Shown: positions 1 to 8,657, counted from the stretch's first letter. The stretch is DNA of 29,046 nucleotides from an uncultured Parabacteroides sp. (GCF_902493135.1 NZ_CABUOD010000050.1:1-29046), one strand, 5' to 3'. Numbers and translations: made by a program. The notes: generated by a model not told the origin, from the letters alone.

Positions 1-177
1 TTGTATCCATATTATTTGTTAGCAAAGCTATACGCAGAACCGGAGTTCTACCAGGCGGATAAATTGCGGGCTGCCGCCGGAGCTGTGCTGTCCAAAGAAC
101 CGAAGGTGGAAACGACCGCAATCCGGGAGATGCGGGAAGAAGTAAAAAGGATAATAGACAAGGGCGACTTTGATTGA
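1..177 (+). CDS. 3' end of an O-antigen-ligase-like TPR protein (partial)
   Basis: Frame 1 is open from the first base to a TGA at 175-177, giving 58 residues that begin LYPYYLLAKLYAEPEF. No start lies inside the window. The fragment aligns with the C-terminus of the complete gene at 17505-19331 (shared LLAKLYAEP, FxQxDK and a final helix rich in E, K and R) and with the fragment at 28879-29046. By hand, 38 of 55 residues match the latter. In the complete paralogue this part follows TPR-like helices at the end of a polytopic Wzy/WaaL-type membrane protein, so the same is inferred here. The gene reads toward rpmH but is separated from it by a strong promoter. Function beyond family membership is unknown. 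Confidence 0.75.
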   Translation: MYPYYLLAKLYAEPEFYQADKLRAAAGAVLSKEPKVETTAIREMREEVKRIIDKGDFD

Positions 178-233
178 ATATTCTATTTGTGATTAAAAGA
201 GACTCTGTATAGATAAAGTTTTTCTTGCAACTC

Positions 234-264
234 TTTGTTTATTAAAAAAAAGCCTCTATCTTTG
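234..264 (+). promoter_or_regulatory. Bacteroidetes-type promoter of rpmH
   Basis: A perfect match to the Bacteroidetes housekeeping promoter: TTTG at 234-237, a 19-nt spacer, and TATCTTTG (TAnnTTTG) at 257-264. Transcription should start near 270, leaving a leader of about 45 nt before the rpmH start at 315. The rest of the 178-314 gap is A/T-rich and shows no other feature. Confidence 0.85.
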
Positions 265-314
265 CAGCCCAAATTGGTATGAGAATAAGATAATAATAAA
301 TAATATACAGAAAG

Positions 315-467
315 ATGAAAAGAACATTTCAACCTTCCAACCGGAAAAGAAAGAACAAGCACGGCTTCCGTTCAAGAATGGCTACAGCTAATGGCCGCAG
401 AGTATTAGCTTCTCGTCGTGCTAAAGGAAGAGCTAAGTTAACAGTTTCTGACGAATACAACGGATAA
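315..467 (+). CDS. rpmH: 50S ribosomal protein L34
   Basis: A 50-residue, very basic protein beginning MKRTFQPSNRKRKNKHGFRS and ending SDEYNG. The MKRTFQPS start and the following HGFRSRMAT and GRRVLASRRAKGR segments are the L34 signature. L34 is a small structural protein of the large ribosomal subunit and binds 23S rRNA. Most L34 proteins have 44-50 residues, so this one is full length with a short acidic C-terminal extension. The start is the only ATG upstream of the conserved block; the upstream sequence ACAGAAAG gives at best a weak ribosome binding site, which is normal in Bacteroidetes. It has its own promoter (234-264) and terminator (493-540), so it is probably monocistronic. Confidence 0.97.
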   Translation: MKRTFQPSNRKRKNKHGFRSRMATANGRRVLASRRAKGRAKLTVSDEYNG

Positions 468-492
468 TTCTTTCCGTTTGAAGATTTTTCAT

Positions 493-540
493 AAAGAAAG
501 TAGAGGTTTTTACTAAAAAGCCTTTACTTTCTTTGTTTTA
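493..540 (+). terminator. Intrinsic terminator after rpmH
   Basis: A 19-bp stem (493-511 with 516-534, including two G-U pairs) closes a 4-nt loop and is followed by GTTTTA. It begins 26 nt after the rpmH stop. Its 3' arm overlaps the -33 element of the next promoter. Confidence 0.8.
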
Positions 541-562
541 ACGGCTTTGTTTTCTACTTTTG
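532..562 (+). promoter_or_regulatory. Promoter of the PASTA-rluD-ddl-acyltransferase operon
   Basis: TTTG at 532-535, a 19-nt spacer and TACTTTTG (TAnnTTTG) at 555-562. The predicted transcription start is near 568, about 20 nt before the ATG at 588. The -33 element shares bases with the 3' arm of the rpmH terminator. Confidence 0.75.
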
Positions 563-587
563 ATCCGCCGACAAATACAAGATAGAA

Positions 588-1220
588 ATGAAAGACTTTT
601 TGGTTAAACTGATAAAAAATCCGTACGTCTTAAATCTGTTGCTGGCTGTGGTCGTGGCATGTGCTCTGGTGTTCGGAACATTGAAGTGGCTCGACTCGTA
701 CACCCGGCATAATGAGGCTGTGGTAGTGCCGGATGTTAAAGGATTGGGAATGGAAGAGGCCGCCGAATTTTTCAAGAATAGTAATCTACGCTATAACGTG
801 ATCGATTCCGTCTTTTCAAAAGATGTGAAGCCCGGTGCGATTGTCGAGCTGGTCCCGATGGCCGGTTCGAAGGTGAAGGAAGGACGTATCGTGTTCGTCA
901 CCGTGAATGCGCTCACTTCGCAGATGGCGACAATCCCGGAAGTGGAAGACCTTTCGTTCCGGCAGGCTTACGCCATTCTTCGTTCCCGCGGGTTTGAAAA
1001 GATCGAGATCGAATATGTCCCCGGTGATTTTAAAGACTTAGCTCTTGGCGTCGAACTGCACGGGCGTGCCTTGCAGAAAGGCGAGCATGTACCGCTTACC
1101 GCTCCGTTGGTGTTGAAGGTCAGCAGCGGGGATGCTGAGATGCCGGCCGACTCGCTCGGACTACCGGATGACAGCGTGCCGGTCGAATCGTTGGATAGTG
1201 AAGAAGAAAACTGGTTTTAA
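588..1220 (+). CDS. PASTA-domain membrane protein
   Basis: A 210-residue protein with a short basic N-terminus, one membrane segment (about residues 13-34, NLLLAVVVACALVFGTL) and then tandem PASTA modules. The first runs about 44-107 (begins VVVPDVKGLGMEEAAEFF), the second about 108-178 (begins ATIPEVEDLSFRQAYAIL). The tail is acidic (DSLGLPDDSVPVESLDSEEE). PASTA domains bind peptidoglycan fragments or act as spacers in penicillin-binding proteins and Ser/Thr kinases. Here they stand alone on an N-terminal anchor with the bulk in the periplasm. The kinase or transpeptidase part is absent. It is the first gene of a run that includes ddl, which supports an envelope role. The next gene starts 2 nt after its stop, suggesting translational coupling. 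The exact ligand and role are unknown. Confidence 0.9.
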   Translation: MKDFLVKLIKNPYVLNLLLAVVVACALVFGTLKWLDSYTRHNEAVVVPDVKGLGMEEAAEFFKNSNLRYNVIDSVFSKDVKPGAIVELVPMAGSKVKEGRIVFVTVNALTSQMATIPEVEDLSFRQAYAILRSRGFEKIEIEYVPGDFKDLALGVELHGRALQKGEHVPLTAPLVLKVSSGDAEMPADSLGLPDDSVPVESLDSEEENWF

Positions 1221-1222
1221 CT

Positions 1223-2302
1223 ATGGATGAGTTTTTGGACGAAATGGATGATGAACAGGTAGACGACCTGTTGCAACCGGAAGAGGGCGAAGATAAGGCC
1301 CCTCAACTGTATGAACACTTCCGCTTCGTTGCCGATCGCGGACAGTCATTGTTGCGTGTGGATAAATTCTTGGTAGACCGGATGTTCGGCGCTACCCGCA
1401 ACCGGATACAGTCGGCTGCCGATGCCGGTTGTATCATGGCAAACGGTAAACCGGTGAAAAGCAATTACCGGGTGAAACCGGAAGATGTCGTGACGATCAT
1501 GATGACACGGCCTCCGCGGACTTTCGAGATTCTCCCTGAAAATATCCCTATAAAAATCGTGTATGAAGATGACGATCTGCTGGTGGTCGACAAACCGGCA
1601 GGGTTGGTCGTGCATCCCGGACACGGAAACTATACCGGCACGCTGGTGAATGCACTTGCCTGGTATTTGAAAGACGATCCTACTTACGATCCTAACGATC
1701 CCGCCCTGGGACTCGTTCATCGTATCGATAAAGATACGTCCGGCCTGCTGGTTGTCGCCAAAAAGCCGGAAGCGAAAGCACACCTCAGCATGCAGTTTTT
1801 CCACAAGACCACCAAACGGGAATATCGGGCCTTGGTGTGGGGGATCGTGCGGGAAGACGAAGGACGGGTCGAAGGCAATATCGGCCGTAACCCGCGTGAC
1901 CGTATGCAGATGACGGTTTTCCCGGAAGGCGACCAGGGGAAGACGGCGGTCACCCACTATTCCGTTCTGGAGCGTCTGGGCTATGTCACATTGGTGAAAT
2001 GCCGCCTTGAAACCGGGCGCACGCATCAGATTCGTGTCCATATGAAATATATCGGGCATACGCTGTTCAACGATGAACGCTATGGCGGGCACGAGATACT
2101 GAAAGGAACAACCTCTTCTAAATATAAACAGTTTGTGGATAACTGTTTCGCCATTTGCCCGCGGCAGGCGCTCCATGCCAAGACGCTGGGTTTCGTTCAT
2201 CCGACTACAGGCGAGGAAATGTTTTTTGATTCCGAAATACCTGCCGATATGACTGCGTTGATCGATAAATGGCGTGTATATGCAAATACTAAAGAATTAT
2301 AG
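1223..2302 (+). CDS. rluD: 23S rRNA pseudouridine synthase, RluA family (RluD-type)
   Basis: A 359-residue protein. After an acidic N-terminal stretch comes an S4 RNA-binding domain (about 40-92: RVDKFLVDRMFGATRNRIQS, then NGKPVKSNYRV), followed by the RluA-family catalytic domain. The motif HRIDKDTSGL at 166-175 contains the predicted catalytic aspartate D169. VVDKPAGLVVHPG and LETGRTHQIRVHM are further family motifs. These enzymes isomerise uridines in 23S rRNA helices. The S4-containing architecture fits RluD or RluC; the order of neighbours favours RluD, but the target uridines cannot be read from sequence. The gene lies 2 nt after the PASTA gene and its stop directly abuts the ddl start codon, so it is inside a tightly coupled operon. 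Confidence 0.92.
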   Translation: MDEFLDEMDDEQVDDLLQPEEGEDKAPQLYEHFRFVADRGQSLLRVDKFLVDRMFGATRNRIQSAADAGCIMANGKPVKSNYRVKPEDVVTIMMTRPPRTFEILPENIPIKIVYEDDDLLVVDKPAGLVVHPGHGNYTGTLVNALAWYLKDDPTYDPNDPALGLVHRIDKDTSGLLVVAKKPEAKAHLSMQFFHKTTKREYRALVWGIVREDEGRVEGNIGRNPRDRMQMTVFPEGDQGKTAVTHYSVLERLGYVTLVKCRLETGRTHQIRVHMKYIGHTLFNDERYGGHEILKGTTSSKYKQFVDNCFAICPRQALHAKTLGFVHPTTGEEMFFDSEIPADMTALIDKWRVYANTKEL

Positions 2303-3283
2303 ATGATGAAAAGGAACATTGCTATTGTAGCCGGAGGCGATTCCTCCGAAATCGTTATTTCATTAAAAAGTGCGGAAGGAATCTTCTCTTTTCTTGATAA
2401 AGACAAATATAATGTATATATTGCCATCGTTAAAAGAGACGAATGGGCGGTAAAACTTCCCGGCGGGGAACATACACCAATAGACAAGAATGATTTTAGT
2501 TTCCGTGAAGGCGGCGAGATCAAGCATTTTGATTTCGCTTATATCACAATCCACGGCACTCCGGGAGAGGACGGACGTCTTCAAGGATATTTCGATATGA
2601 TCGGAATGCCGTATTCATCTTGTGGCATGTTTGTCAGTGCACTTACGTTCAATAAGTTTGCCTGCAATCATTATCTGAAAGGATTCGGTGTCGATATCGC
2701 TCGTTCCATACATTTGTTTAAGGGACAGAGGGTAACGGACGAAGAAGTGGTCAGCCGCTTGGGACTTCCGGTCTTTATAAAACCGAACGACGGCGGTAGC
2801 AGTTTCGGTGTGACGAAAGTGAAAGAGGCATCGGCTATCCAGCCGGCGATTGCCAAGGCTTTCGGCGAAGGCAGGGAAGTGGTCATCGAAAGTTTCATCG
2901 AAGGGACCGAGGTGACATGCGGTTGCTATAAGATTGCCGGCAAGGAAGTGGTGTTTCCGCTTACCGAAGTCGTTACGGATAACGAGTTCTTCGATTTCGA
3001 CGCCAAGTATAACGGGCAGGTACAGGAAATCACGCCCGCCCGCATTTCTGCCGAACTGACGGAAAAGGTACAACGCGAGACTTCAAGGATCTACGATATA
3101 TTGGGAGCTAAAGGTTTGATCCGCGTGGATTATATTATTCCGGCTGACGGTGAACCGAAGTTGCTCGAAATCAATACGACTCCCGGTATGACGGCAACCA
3201 GCTTTATCCCGCAGCAGGTACGGGCTGCAGGTCTGGACATAAAAGATGTGATGACAGATATTATAGAAAATGAGTTTAACTAA
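2303..3283 (+). CDS. ddl: D-alanine--D-alanine ligase
   Basis: A 326-residue ATP-grasp ligase that makes D-Ala-D-Ala for the peptidoglycan stem peptide in the cytoplasm. Motifs in order: N-terminal GGDSSEIVISLKSA (12-24 region), IHGTPGEDGRLQGYFD (83-98), the glycine-rich ATP loop FIKPNDGGSSFGVTKV (158-173), DAKYNGQVQE (about 233-242) and the metal/substrate block LLEINTTPGMTATSFIPQ (287-304). The tyrosine in DAKY is the residue typical of D-Ala-specific enzymes; D-lactate ligases differ there. The ATG directly follows the stop of the preceding gene. A second ATG at codon 2 is an equally possible start. Length is usual for the family. Confidence 0.95.
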   Translation: MMKRNIAIVAGGDSSEIVISLKSAEGIFSFLDKDKYNVYIAIVKRDEWAVKLPGGEHTPIDKNDFSFREGGEIKHFDFAYITIHGTPGEDGRLQGYFDMIGMPYSSCGMFVSALTFNKFACNHYLKGFGVDIARSIHLFKGQRVTDEEVVSRLGLPVFIKPNDGGSSFGVTKVKEASAIQPAIAKAFGEGREVVIESFIEGTEVTCGCYKIAGKEVVFPLTEVVTDNEFFDFDAKYNGQVQEITPARISAELTEKVQRETSRIYDILGAKGLIRVDYIIPADGEPKLLEINTTPGMTATSFIPQQVRAAGLDIKDVMTDIIENEFN

Positions 3284-3288
3284 AAGAT

Positions 3289-4446
3289 ATGGAAGTTCCT
3301 ATTAATGATTTTGACGATATTCGTCCGCTGAATAACGACGAGGTAAAGGATGCGATCGAATCGCTGATTGCCAACGAAGATTTTGAGCGGGCCTTCCGGT
3401 ATATTCAACCGGATGTGGATTGGAAGCAGTTCTGCGAAACGATGCGCTCCTTTAAAACGAAGGAAGACTTCAAGAACAAGTTGGCCTATGAAGCCGTGAT
3501 GATGGTAGCCGGAAAAACCACTTTCTCGCTGACGATCTCCGGCCGTAGCCGTTTGCCGAAGGACAAAAAGCCTTGTACCTTTATTTCTAATCACCGCGAC
3601 ATCGTGCTGGATGCCTCTTTCCTGAATGTCATGCTGTATGACGTAGGGTATGGAATGACACAGGTGGCTATTGGCAATAACCTGCTGATCCGTCCGTGGA
3701 TCGAAACGCTGGTCCGTCTGAACAACAGTTTCATCGTGAAACGCAATGTCCCGGTACGGCAGATGCTGGAGGTGAGCAAAGTCCTTTCCGCTTATATCCG
3801 CCATACGATCACGGAAACGAAAGAGTCTATCTGGATCGCGCAGCGTGAAGGCCGCGCCAAAGATTCGGACGACCGTACGCAGGGCAGTATCCTGAAGATG
3901 CTGAACATGAGCGGTGACAAGGATATCCTGTCAAACCTGATGGAACTGAATATCTTCCCGGTTGCGATCTCGTATGAGTTCGACCCGTGCGATTTCCTGA
4001 AAGCAAAAGAATTCCAGCAGAAACGCGACGATCCGGATTTCGTGAAGAGCCAGCGTGACGATTTGTTGAGCATGGAAACCGGTATCCTGAATAACAAGGG
4101 CCGCGTTCATTTCACCCTGACTTCCCCAATTAACGACCAGTTGGCACAGTTGGATCCGAATATGGAGAAGAACGAGTTGATCGCCACCATCGCTTCCATT
4201 ATCGATAAGGAGATTTACAAGCACTACCGTTTTTATCCTTGCAACTACGTGGCATACGATATGCTGACAGGCACACGCCGTTTCAGCGAGCACTACGGCC
4301 TGAAAGACAAAAAACAGTTCGAAGATTATCTGCAAGGACAATTGGACAAGATCGTATTACCGAACAAGGATGAAGCATTCCTGCGCACGAAAATACTGGA
4401 AATGTACACGAATCCGTTGAAGAACTACCTGGCTAATCAGGAATAA
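3289..4446 (+). CDS. PlsC/PlsB-like glycerolipid acyltransferase
   Basis: A 385-residue protein resembling acyltransferases that esterify glycerol-phosphate lipids at the inner membrane. The block SNHRDIVLDASFLN (about 103-116) corresponds to the catalytic motif I. NSFIVKRN (about 145-152) resembles the substrate-binding motif II. REGRAKDSDDRTQ (about 186-198) resembles the EGxRSRxG-type motif III, and NIFPVAISYE fits motif IV. The spacing in motif I is odd: histidine and aspartate are separated by five residues instead of the canonical four (H-R-D-I-V-L-D). No clear membrane segment is visible. It starts 5 nt after the ddl stop and is the last gene before a terminator. The acyl acceptor is not known; annotation as 1-acyl-glycerol-3-phosphate acyltransferase would be a guess within the family. 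Confidence 0.75.
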   Translation: MEVPINDFDDIRPLNNDEVKDAIESLIANEDFERAFRYIQPDVDWKQFCETMRSFKTKEDFKNKLAYEAVMMVAGKTTFSLTISGRSRLPKDKKPCTFISNHRDIVLDASFLNVMLYDVGYGMTQVAIGNNLLIRPWIETLVRLNNSFIVKRNVPVRQMLEVSKVLSAYIRHTITETKESIWIAQREGRAKDSDDRTQGSILKMLNMSGDKDILSNLMELNIFPVAISYEFDPCDFLKAKEFQQKRDDPDFVKSQRDDLLSMETGILNNKGRVHFTLTSPINDQLAQLDPNMEKNELIATIASIIDKEIYKHYRFYPCNYVAYDMLTGTRRFSEHYGLKDKKQFEDYLQGQLDKIVLPNKDEAFLRTKILEMYTNPLKNYLANQE

Positions 4447-4477
4447 AGCCGAATACATATATCCATTACAGACAGAT

Positions 4478-4515
4478 AAGGCAGATGACTTTAGCGTTGT
4501 CTGCCTTTTATTTAT
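4478..4515 (+). terminator. Intrinsic terminator between convergent genes
   Basis: A 12-bp stem (4478-4489 with 4496-4507, two G-U pairs) with a 6-nt loop, followed by TTATTTATT. It ends the + strand operon 32 nt after the acyltransferase stop. Its end touches the stop codon of the convergent gene at 4508, and on the opposite strand the stem is preceded by A-rich sequence but not followed by a U tract, so it works best for the + strand. Confidence 0.75.
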
Positions 4516-7500
4516 TCTCTTTCGCATAATTCGACGGGCTCATGCCGAACTGCTTGATGAAGGCGGACCAGAAATAAGACTGGGAGCTGAAACCTGTCGC
4601 TTCCGAAATCTCATATATCTTCATATTCCCCTGTATCAACAACTCGGCGGCCTTTTTCAGACGGCTTATCTTGATCAGCTCGTTAGGGGTCAGGTCGGAG
4701 ATGGCACGGATCTTCCGGTACAAGGTCGGGCGGCTCAGGTGCATCAGGTCTGCGATCATGTTTACATCTAAGGCCGGATTGCCGATATGCTCGTTGATGA
4801 TCTCGTTCAGCTTTTCCAGAAAGCTTTCGTCCGCTTTGGTATAGGCCATCGATTTCATATTCGCGATCGGTGAGTTGAAATAGAATTTGCGTATGTTGTC
4901 GCGGTTGGAGATCAGATTGGAAATCTGCGCCATCAGCAGGTTGGTGGAGAAGGGTTTGTCCAGATAAGCATCGGCTCCTAATTCCAGACCTTCCAGGCGC
5001 GACTGCAGGGTGTTTTTGGCTGTCAGCAGGATGACCGGGATATGGCTGAACTCGATCTCCGTCTTCACCTCTTTCAAAAGGGCGAAGCCGTCCATGACAG
5101 GCATCATCACGTCGCTGATGATCAGCTGGAAGCTGCGTTCCTTTAAGAGCGCGATTGCTTCGGCTCCGTTTCCGGCTATCTCTACATTATATAATTGGTT
5201 GACTTCGTCGGCGATGAAAACGGCCATTTCCTTGTTGTCCTCGACAATCAGGACTGTCGGGCGCGATTCGTCGCGGATGAATTCCGTCTTCTGGGGTACG
5301 GCTTGTGCCGTCGCTTCCTCTTCCGTTTGCTTGATGGATTCGGGTAGTTTGACGGGTAAGGTCAGGCGGAACATCGTCATGGACGGGCTGTCGGTGAAGG
5401 TGTCTAACTGCAAGCCGCCGTGATGCATCTCGGCCAGTGAACGTGCCAGGGGCAAGCCGAGTCCTGTCCCCGGTTTGCCTACGGCATCCCCTTCCATCCG
5501 GTAGAAGGGTTCGAATATCTTTTCCCTCAATTCGGAAGGGATAGGTGTGCCGTCGTTGATAAAATCGATCGTGAATGTCTCATAATCGGGAGAAAGTTGT
5601 AGGCGTACGATGATGCTGCCGGACGCGTATTTGATAGCGTTCGTAAACAGGTTGCTGAATATCTTCGTGATCGCTTCTTTATCTACGAATACGTACAGCT
5701 CCGGCAGCGACAGGTCGAGGTTCAGCAGCAGGTTGTGTGCCGTTGCCGATTCCTGGAACCGTTTGGCGGTGTCGGTCAGGAGCGAGACGATCTCCGTCCG
5801 GACAAAGCTGAGGCGGTATCCTTCTATCTCTGTTTTGCGGAAGTCCAGCAACTGGTTGACCAGCGACAGGAGGCGGGATACGTTTTTATCCATCAACGCA
5901 AGCGACTTGTTCTCTTTTTCCCCGATCTTGTCGGATTTCAGGAGGCGTTCGAGCGGGTTCTTGATCAGGGTGAGCGGCGTCCGGATCTCATGGGCGATGT
6001 TGATGAAGAAATCGATCTTGGCCTGATACAGTTCCTTCTCTTTCTGGTCTTCGAACAACTGCATGTTGTAGGCCATTGCCCGTTTGGTCTTCTGGCGCCA
6101 GGACCAGAAGGAGCCGGCGATGATGGTAAGAATGACGGCAACATAAGAGGCATACGCCGTGTCCGATGCCCACCAAGGCGGCAAAACGGTGATGTTCAGC
6201 CGTGTCGGGGTGTCGCTCCAGTTGTTCGACAGGTTGGCGGCTCGTACTTCGAAGGTGTAATCGCCCGGATGCAGTTCTGTGAAATAGACCGTGTTACGTT
6301 CTCCGATCGGAATCCATTCCTTGTCCATATTCCCCATCCTGTATGCATACTGGACGGATTTGGGGGCGATGAAGTTGAGCGCGGAGAAGTTGATGCTGAA
6401 TGTGGATTGCTTGTAGGTCAGCGTGATCTTCTTCGTCTCCGATTCGGCGGAACAGTTGACGATGCGTTTCTCTTCGGCCTCGTTCTGGATTTCGAGGCTT
6501 CCCAAGTGGACGTTCATCTTCTCGGCTGCCGGGATTACTTCGGAGGGTTTGAAATGGATAAAGCCCTTGACCGAACCGAAATAGAAAGTCCCTTCGTTAT
6601 CTTTGAAGGCGGAGTTGTCGTTGAACTGACGAGTGATAAGCCCGTGGGATTCCGTATAGGTCGTGATCTTGCCCGTTCCGGTTTCGAGGCTGGCCAGTCC
6701 GTTGGCCGTGCTGATCCATAAGTTTTCGTTTTCGTCGGGCAGGATGCGGAAGGCGACGTTGCTCGGCATACCGTTCTTCACGGTGTAATGCAGGGACTCG
6801 CCGGTCTGGAAGTCGTATTTGATAATCCCTTCTACGGTGGCGAACCACATATTGCCGTCTTTGTCCTCGCAGGCGTCGTTGACGAAATTGTGGCGCTGGG
6901 TGTTCAACTTGTCGTACGGCAGATACATGCCGGTATTGCTGATCGGATTATAATAGAAACTGCGGTTGAACATGCCGGTCCAGATTCTTCCCAGGCGGTC
7001 TTCGTAGATGCAGTTCACCGCGAAAGGAGGAAATTGCGGGGCATACAGGAAACGGTCGTTCAGGAAGTCATATTTATAGATGCCGTCGTCGGTCCCGACG
7101 TAGACTTGTCCCTCCTGCAATACTTTGATGCAGCGAACGGTGCTGTTCTTTACCGTCAGCGAATCTTTCAGCAGGTTATAATGCTTGATCACTTTCCTTG
7201 TTTTGATATCCATCAGGTCGATGCCGTGGATGACGTGCCCGATCCAGAGCCGGTCGCCTGATGCAGCCAAGCCCCGGATATTGGTGTGCGACAATCCGTT
7301 CCCTCCCGGAACCGGCTGGTAGTTGGTGAATGTCCCGGTTTTCTTTTCCAGGCAGTTGATGCCCGCATCTTCCGTCCCGACCCATATATTACCGTATGCA
7401 TCGGTACAGATATCGCGGATCACTTCCCCTTTCATCGAATGCTGTCCGTCCCAGGGATAATGCACATGGAAAGGGCGGAAAGGGGAATAGTAGTTGAGGC

Positions 7501-8476
7501 CGTTCTGGTGGAAACAAATCCAGATGCCGTTCTCCCGGTCCCGGCAGAATGCCGAGATGAAATGGCTCGATAAGGCATAGGGGTCCAACGGGTCCTGACG
7601 GATACGGGCACACTCGCCGGTGTTGATCTTATAGATAAACAACCCTGAGTCCGTCCCGATCCACAGTTCGTCCTTGTCTTTTTCGAGGAAGCTGTTGATC
7701 AGGATCGTAAGCCGGTTGATCTTTTGAATGTCCAGATCCTGATAATCGCGTGTCGCCGGGTCGAATATCTTCACGTCATCATGCTCGAAAGCGATATAAA
7801 TGCGATCGGTCGTAGGTGAAGGATACAGCATGGAGAGTTTCCGCGGGGTGTTCGGGGATGAGTGGGCGAATACGTTATAGGATTCCGTCGTCCCGTCTTC
7901 CGGATTCAGCAATGAGATCTGCCCGTCCGAGCTCCCGATCCAGATATTGTTTTCGCGTGTGATGCAAAAAGTGGTGTAGCTCTGGTTGTTCTCCGGAGCA
8001 AAGATGCGGAACTGGCTGTCCTCCGTATTGAACCGGATCAGATTGCCGTCCATCAGTATCCATAGTTTATTGTCTTTGTCGAACTGGAAAATATCGATCC
8101 CTTTGTCTGCTGTGAAAGGAATGTGCCGGAACGATTCCTTCTCATCGTCGTACTGGTATAATCCCGAAAGCGTCCCGACCCACAAGTCGCCGTTCATGTC
8201 GCAGCTTAGGCATGTGATCCTGTTGCTCCCCAATGTCTCGGTTTCGTCGGGGTCGTTACGGAATACTTTGAACGTATATCCGTCGAAGCGGTTCAGGCCG
8301 TCACGCGTACCTATCCAGATATATCCTTTCCTGTCCTGTACGCAGCAGGTGGCCATGTTGTCGCTGAGTCCGTTTTCGACCTGGTAGTGGCGGAAAAGAT
8401 AATTGCTGTCGTCTGCATATGTCCGGGTGAGACAAAATATGAATAGGATGGATAGGAATGACTTCAGATGTTTCAT
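4508..8476 (-). CDS. Hybrid two-component system sensor/regulator (HTCS)
   Basis: A 1322-residue single-chain signalling protein of the type that controls glycan and nutrient use in Bacteroidetes. It has a signal peptide (MKHLKSFLSILFIFCLTRTYA), a periplasmic sensor built of Reg_prop beta-propeller repeats (about 25-690; recurring IWIGTRDGLNRFD-like and LWIGTDSGLF-like strands), a Y_Y_Y domain (about 700-768), and a membrane helix (about 772-793). The cytoplasmic part has a HisKA domain with the H-box FINIAHEIRTPL (phospho-acceptor H829), a HATPase domain ending with the G box GTGLGLPLAR, a receiver domain (about 1070-1185; D1122 in IISDVMMP, K in YLDKPF), and a C-terminal AraC-type HTH (about 1222-1318). 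All phosphorelay residues are present. It is transcribed divergently from an MFS transporter and there is no susC/susD pair in the window. The ligand is unknown. Upstream, GAAAGATA at 8499-8506 is a 7/8 match to a -7 element on this strand, with no clear -33. Confidence 0.95.
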   Translation of the reverse strand: MKHLKSFLSILFIFCLTRTYADDSNYLFRHYQVENGLSDNMATCCVQDRKGYIWIGTRDGLNRFDGYTFKVFRNDPDETETLGSNRITCLSCDMNGDLWVGTLSGLYQYDDEKESFRHIPFTADKGIDIFQFDKDNKLWILMDGNLIRFNTEDSQFRIFAPENNQSYTTFCITRENNIWIGSSDGQISLLNPEDGTTESYNVFAHSSPNTPRKLSMLYPSPTTDRIYIAFEHDDVKIFDPATRDYQDLDIQKINRLTILINSFLEKDKDELWIGTDSGLFIYKINTGECARIRQDPLDPYALSSHFISAFCRDRENGIWICFHQNGLNYYSPFRPFHVHYPWDGQHSMKGEVIRDICTDAYGNIWVGTEDAGINCLEKKTGTFTNYQPVPGGNGLSHTNIRGLAASGDRLWIGHVIHGIDLMDIKTRKVIKHYNLLKDSLTVKNSTVRCIKVLQEGQVYVGTDDGIYKYDFLNDRFLYAPQFPPFAVNCIYEDRLGRIWTGMFNRSFYYNPISNTGMYLPYDKLNTQRHNFVNDACEDKDGNMWFATVEGIIKYDFQTGESLHYTVKNGMPSNVAFRILPDENENLWISTANGLASLETGTGKITTYTESHGLITRQFNDNSAFKDNEGTFYFGSVKGFIHFKPSEVIPAAEKMNVHLGSLEIQNEAEEKRIVNCSAESETKKITLTYKQSTFSINFSALNFIAPKSVQYAYRMGNMDKEWIPIGERNTVYFTELHPGDYTFEVRAANLSNNWSDTPTRLNITVLPPWWASDTAYASYVAVILTIIAGSFWSWRQKTKRAMAYNMQLFEDQKEKELYQAKIDFFINIAHEIRTPLTLIKNPLERLLKSDKIGEKENKSLALMDKNVSRLLSLVNQLLDFRKTEIEGYRLSFVRTEIVSLLTDTAKRFQESATAHNLLLNLDLSLPELYVFVDKEAITKIFSNLFTNAIKYASGSIIVRLQLSPDYETFTIDFINDGTPIPSELREKIFEPFYRMEGDAVGKPGTGLGLPLARSLAEMHHGGLQLDTFTDSPSMTMFRLTLPVKLPESIKQTEEEATAQAVPQKTEFIRDESRPTVLIVEDNKEMAVFIADEVNQLYNVEIAGNGAEAIALLKERSFQLIISDVMMPVMDGFALLKEVKTEIEFSHIPVILLTAKNTLQSRLEGLELGADAYLDKPFSTNLLMAQISNLISNRDNIRKFYFNSPIANMKSMAYTKADESFLEKLNEIINEHIGNPALDVNMIADLMHLSRPTLYRKIRAISDLTPNELIKISRLKKAAELLIQGNMKIYEISEATGFSSQSYFWSAFIKQFGMSPSNYAKENK

Positions 8477-8643
8477 ATATGACTTTGCTATTATGGGCGA
8501 AAGATACTGAAAAATGCATTATGGATTTCCTTTTATCGTATCACGGATTTTATAAATCATCTCAATAGGGGTGATAACGACAGAGAATGAGATGAATACG
8601 GGAAAGATTGCGACAAGGTCAAACAAACCGGCCGTGGGGAATC

Positions 8644-8657
8644 GGTACATTTGTACC
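8644..8657 (+). promoter_or_regulatory. Palindrome overlapping the -7 element of the MFS gene
   Basis: GGTACA-TT-TGTACC is a perfect inverted repeat with a 2-nt centre. It encloses TACATTTG (8646-8653), a full match to the Bacteroidetes -7 element TAnnTTTG. No TTTG lies 19-21 nt upstream, so the promoter lacks a recognisable -33 element and may depend on an activator. The ATG at 8702 is about 42 nt from the predicted start. The remainder of the 8477-8701 gap is A/T-rich with no ORF recognised. Confidence 0.5.

Noticed and set aside
1346..2200. Long open frame antisense to the pseudouridine synthase gene
   Set aside because: The + strand frame encodes a complete RluA-family enzyme with all motifs. 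The antisense frame has no recognisable domain and is a codon-bias shadow.
5735..6721. 328-codon open frame antisense to the HTCS
   Set aside because: It lies wholly within the kinase and sensor coding region, has composition typical of a reverse-frame shadow and no family features.
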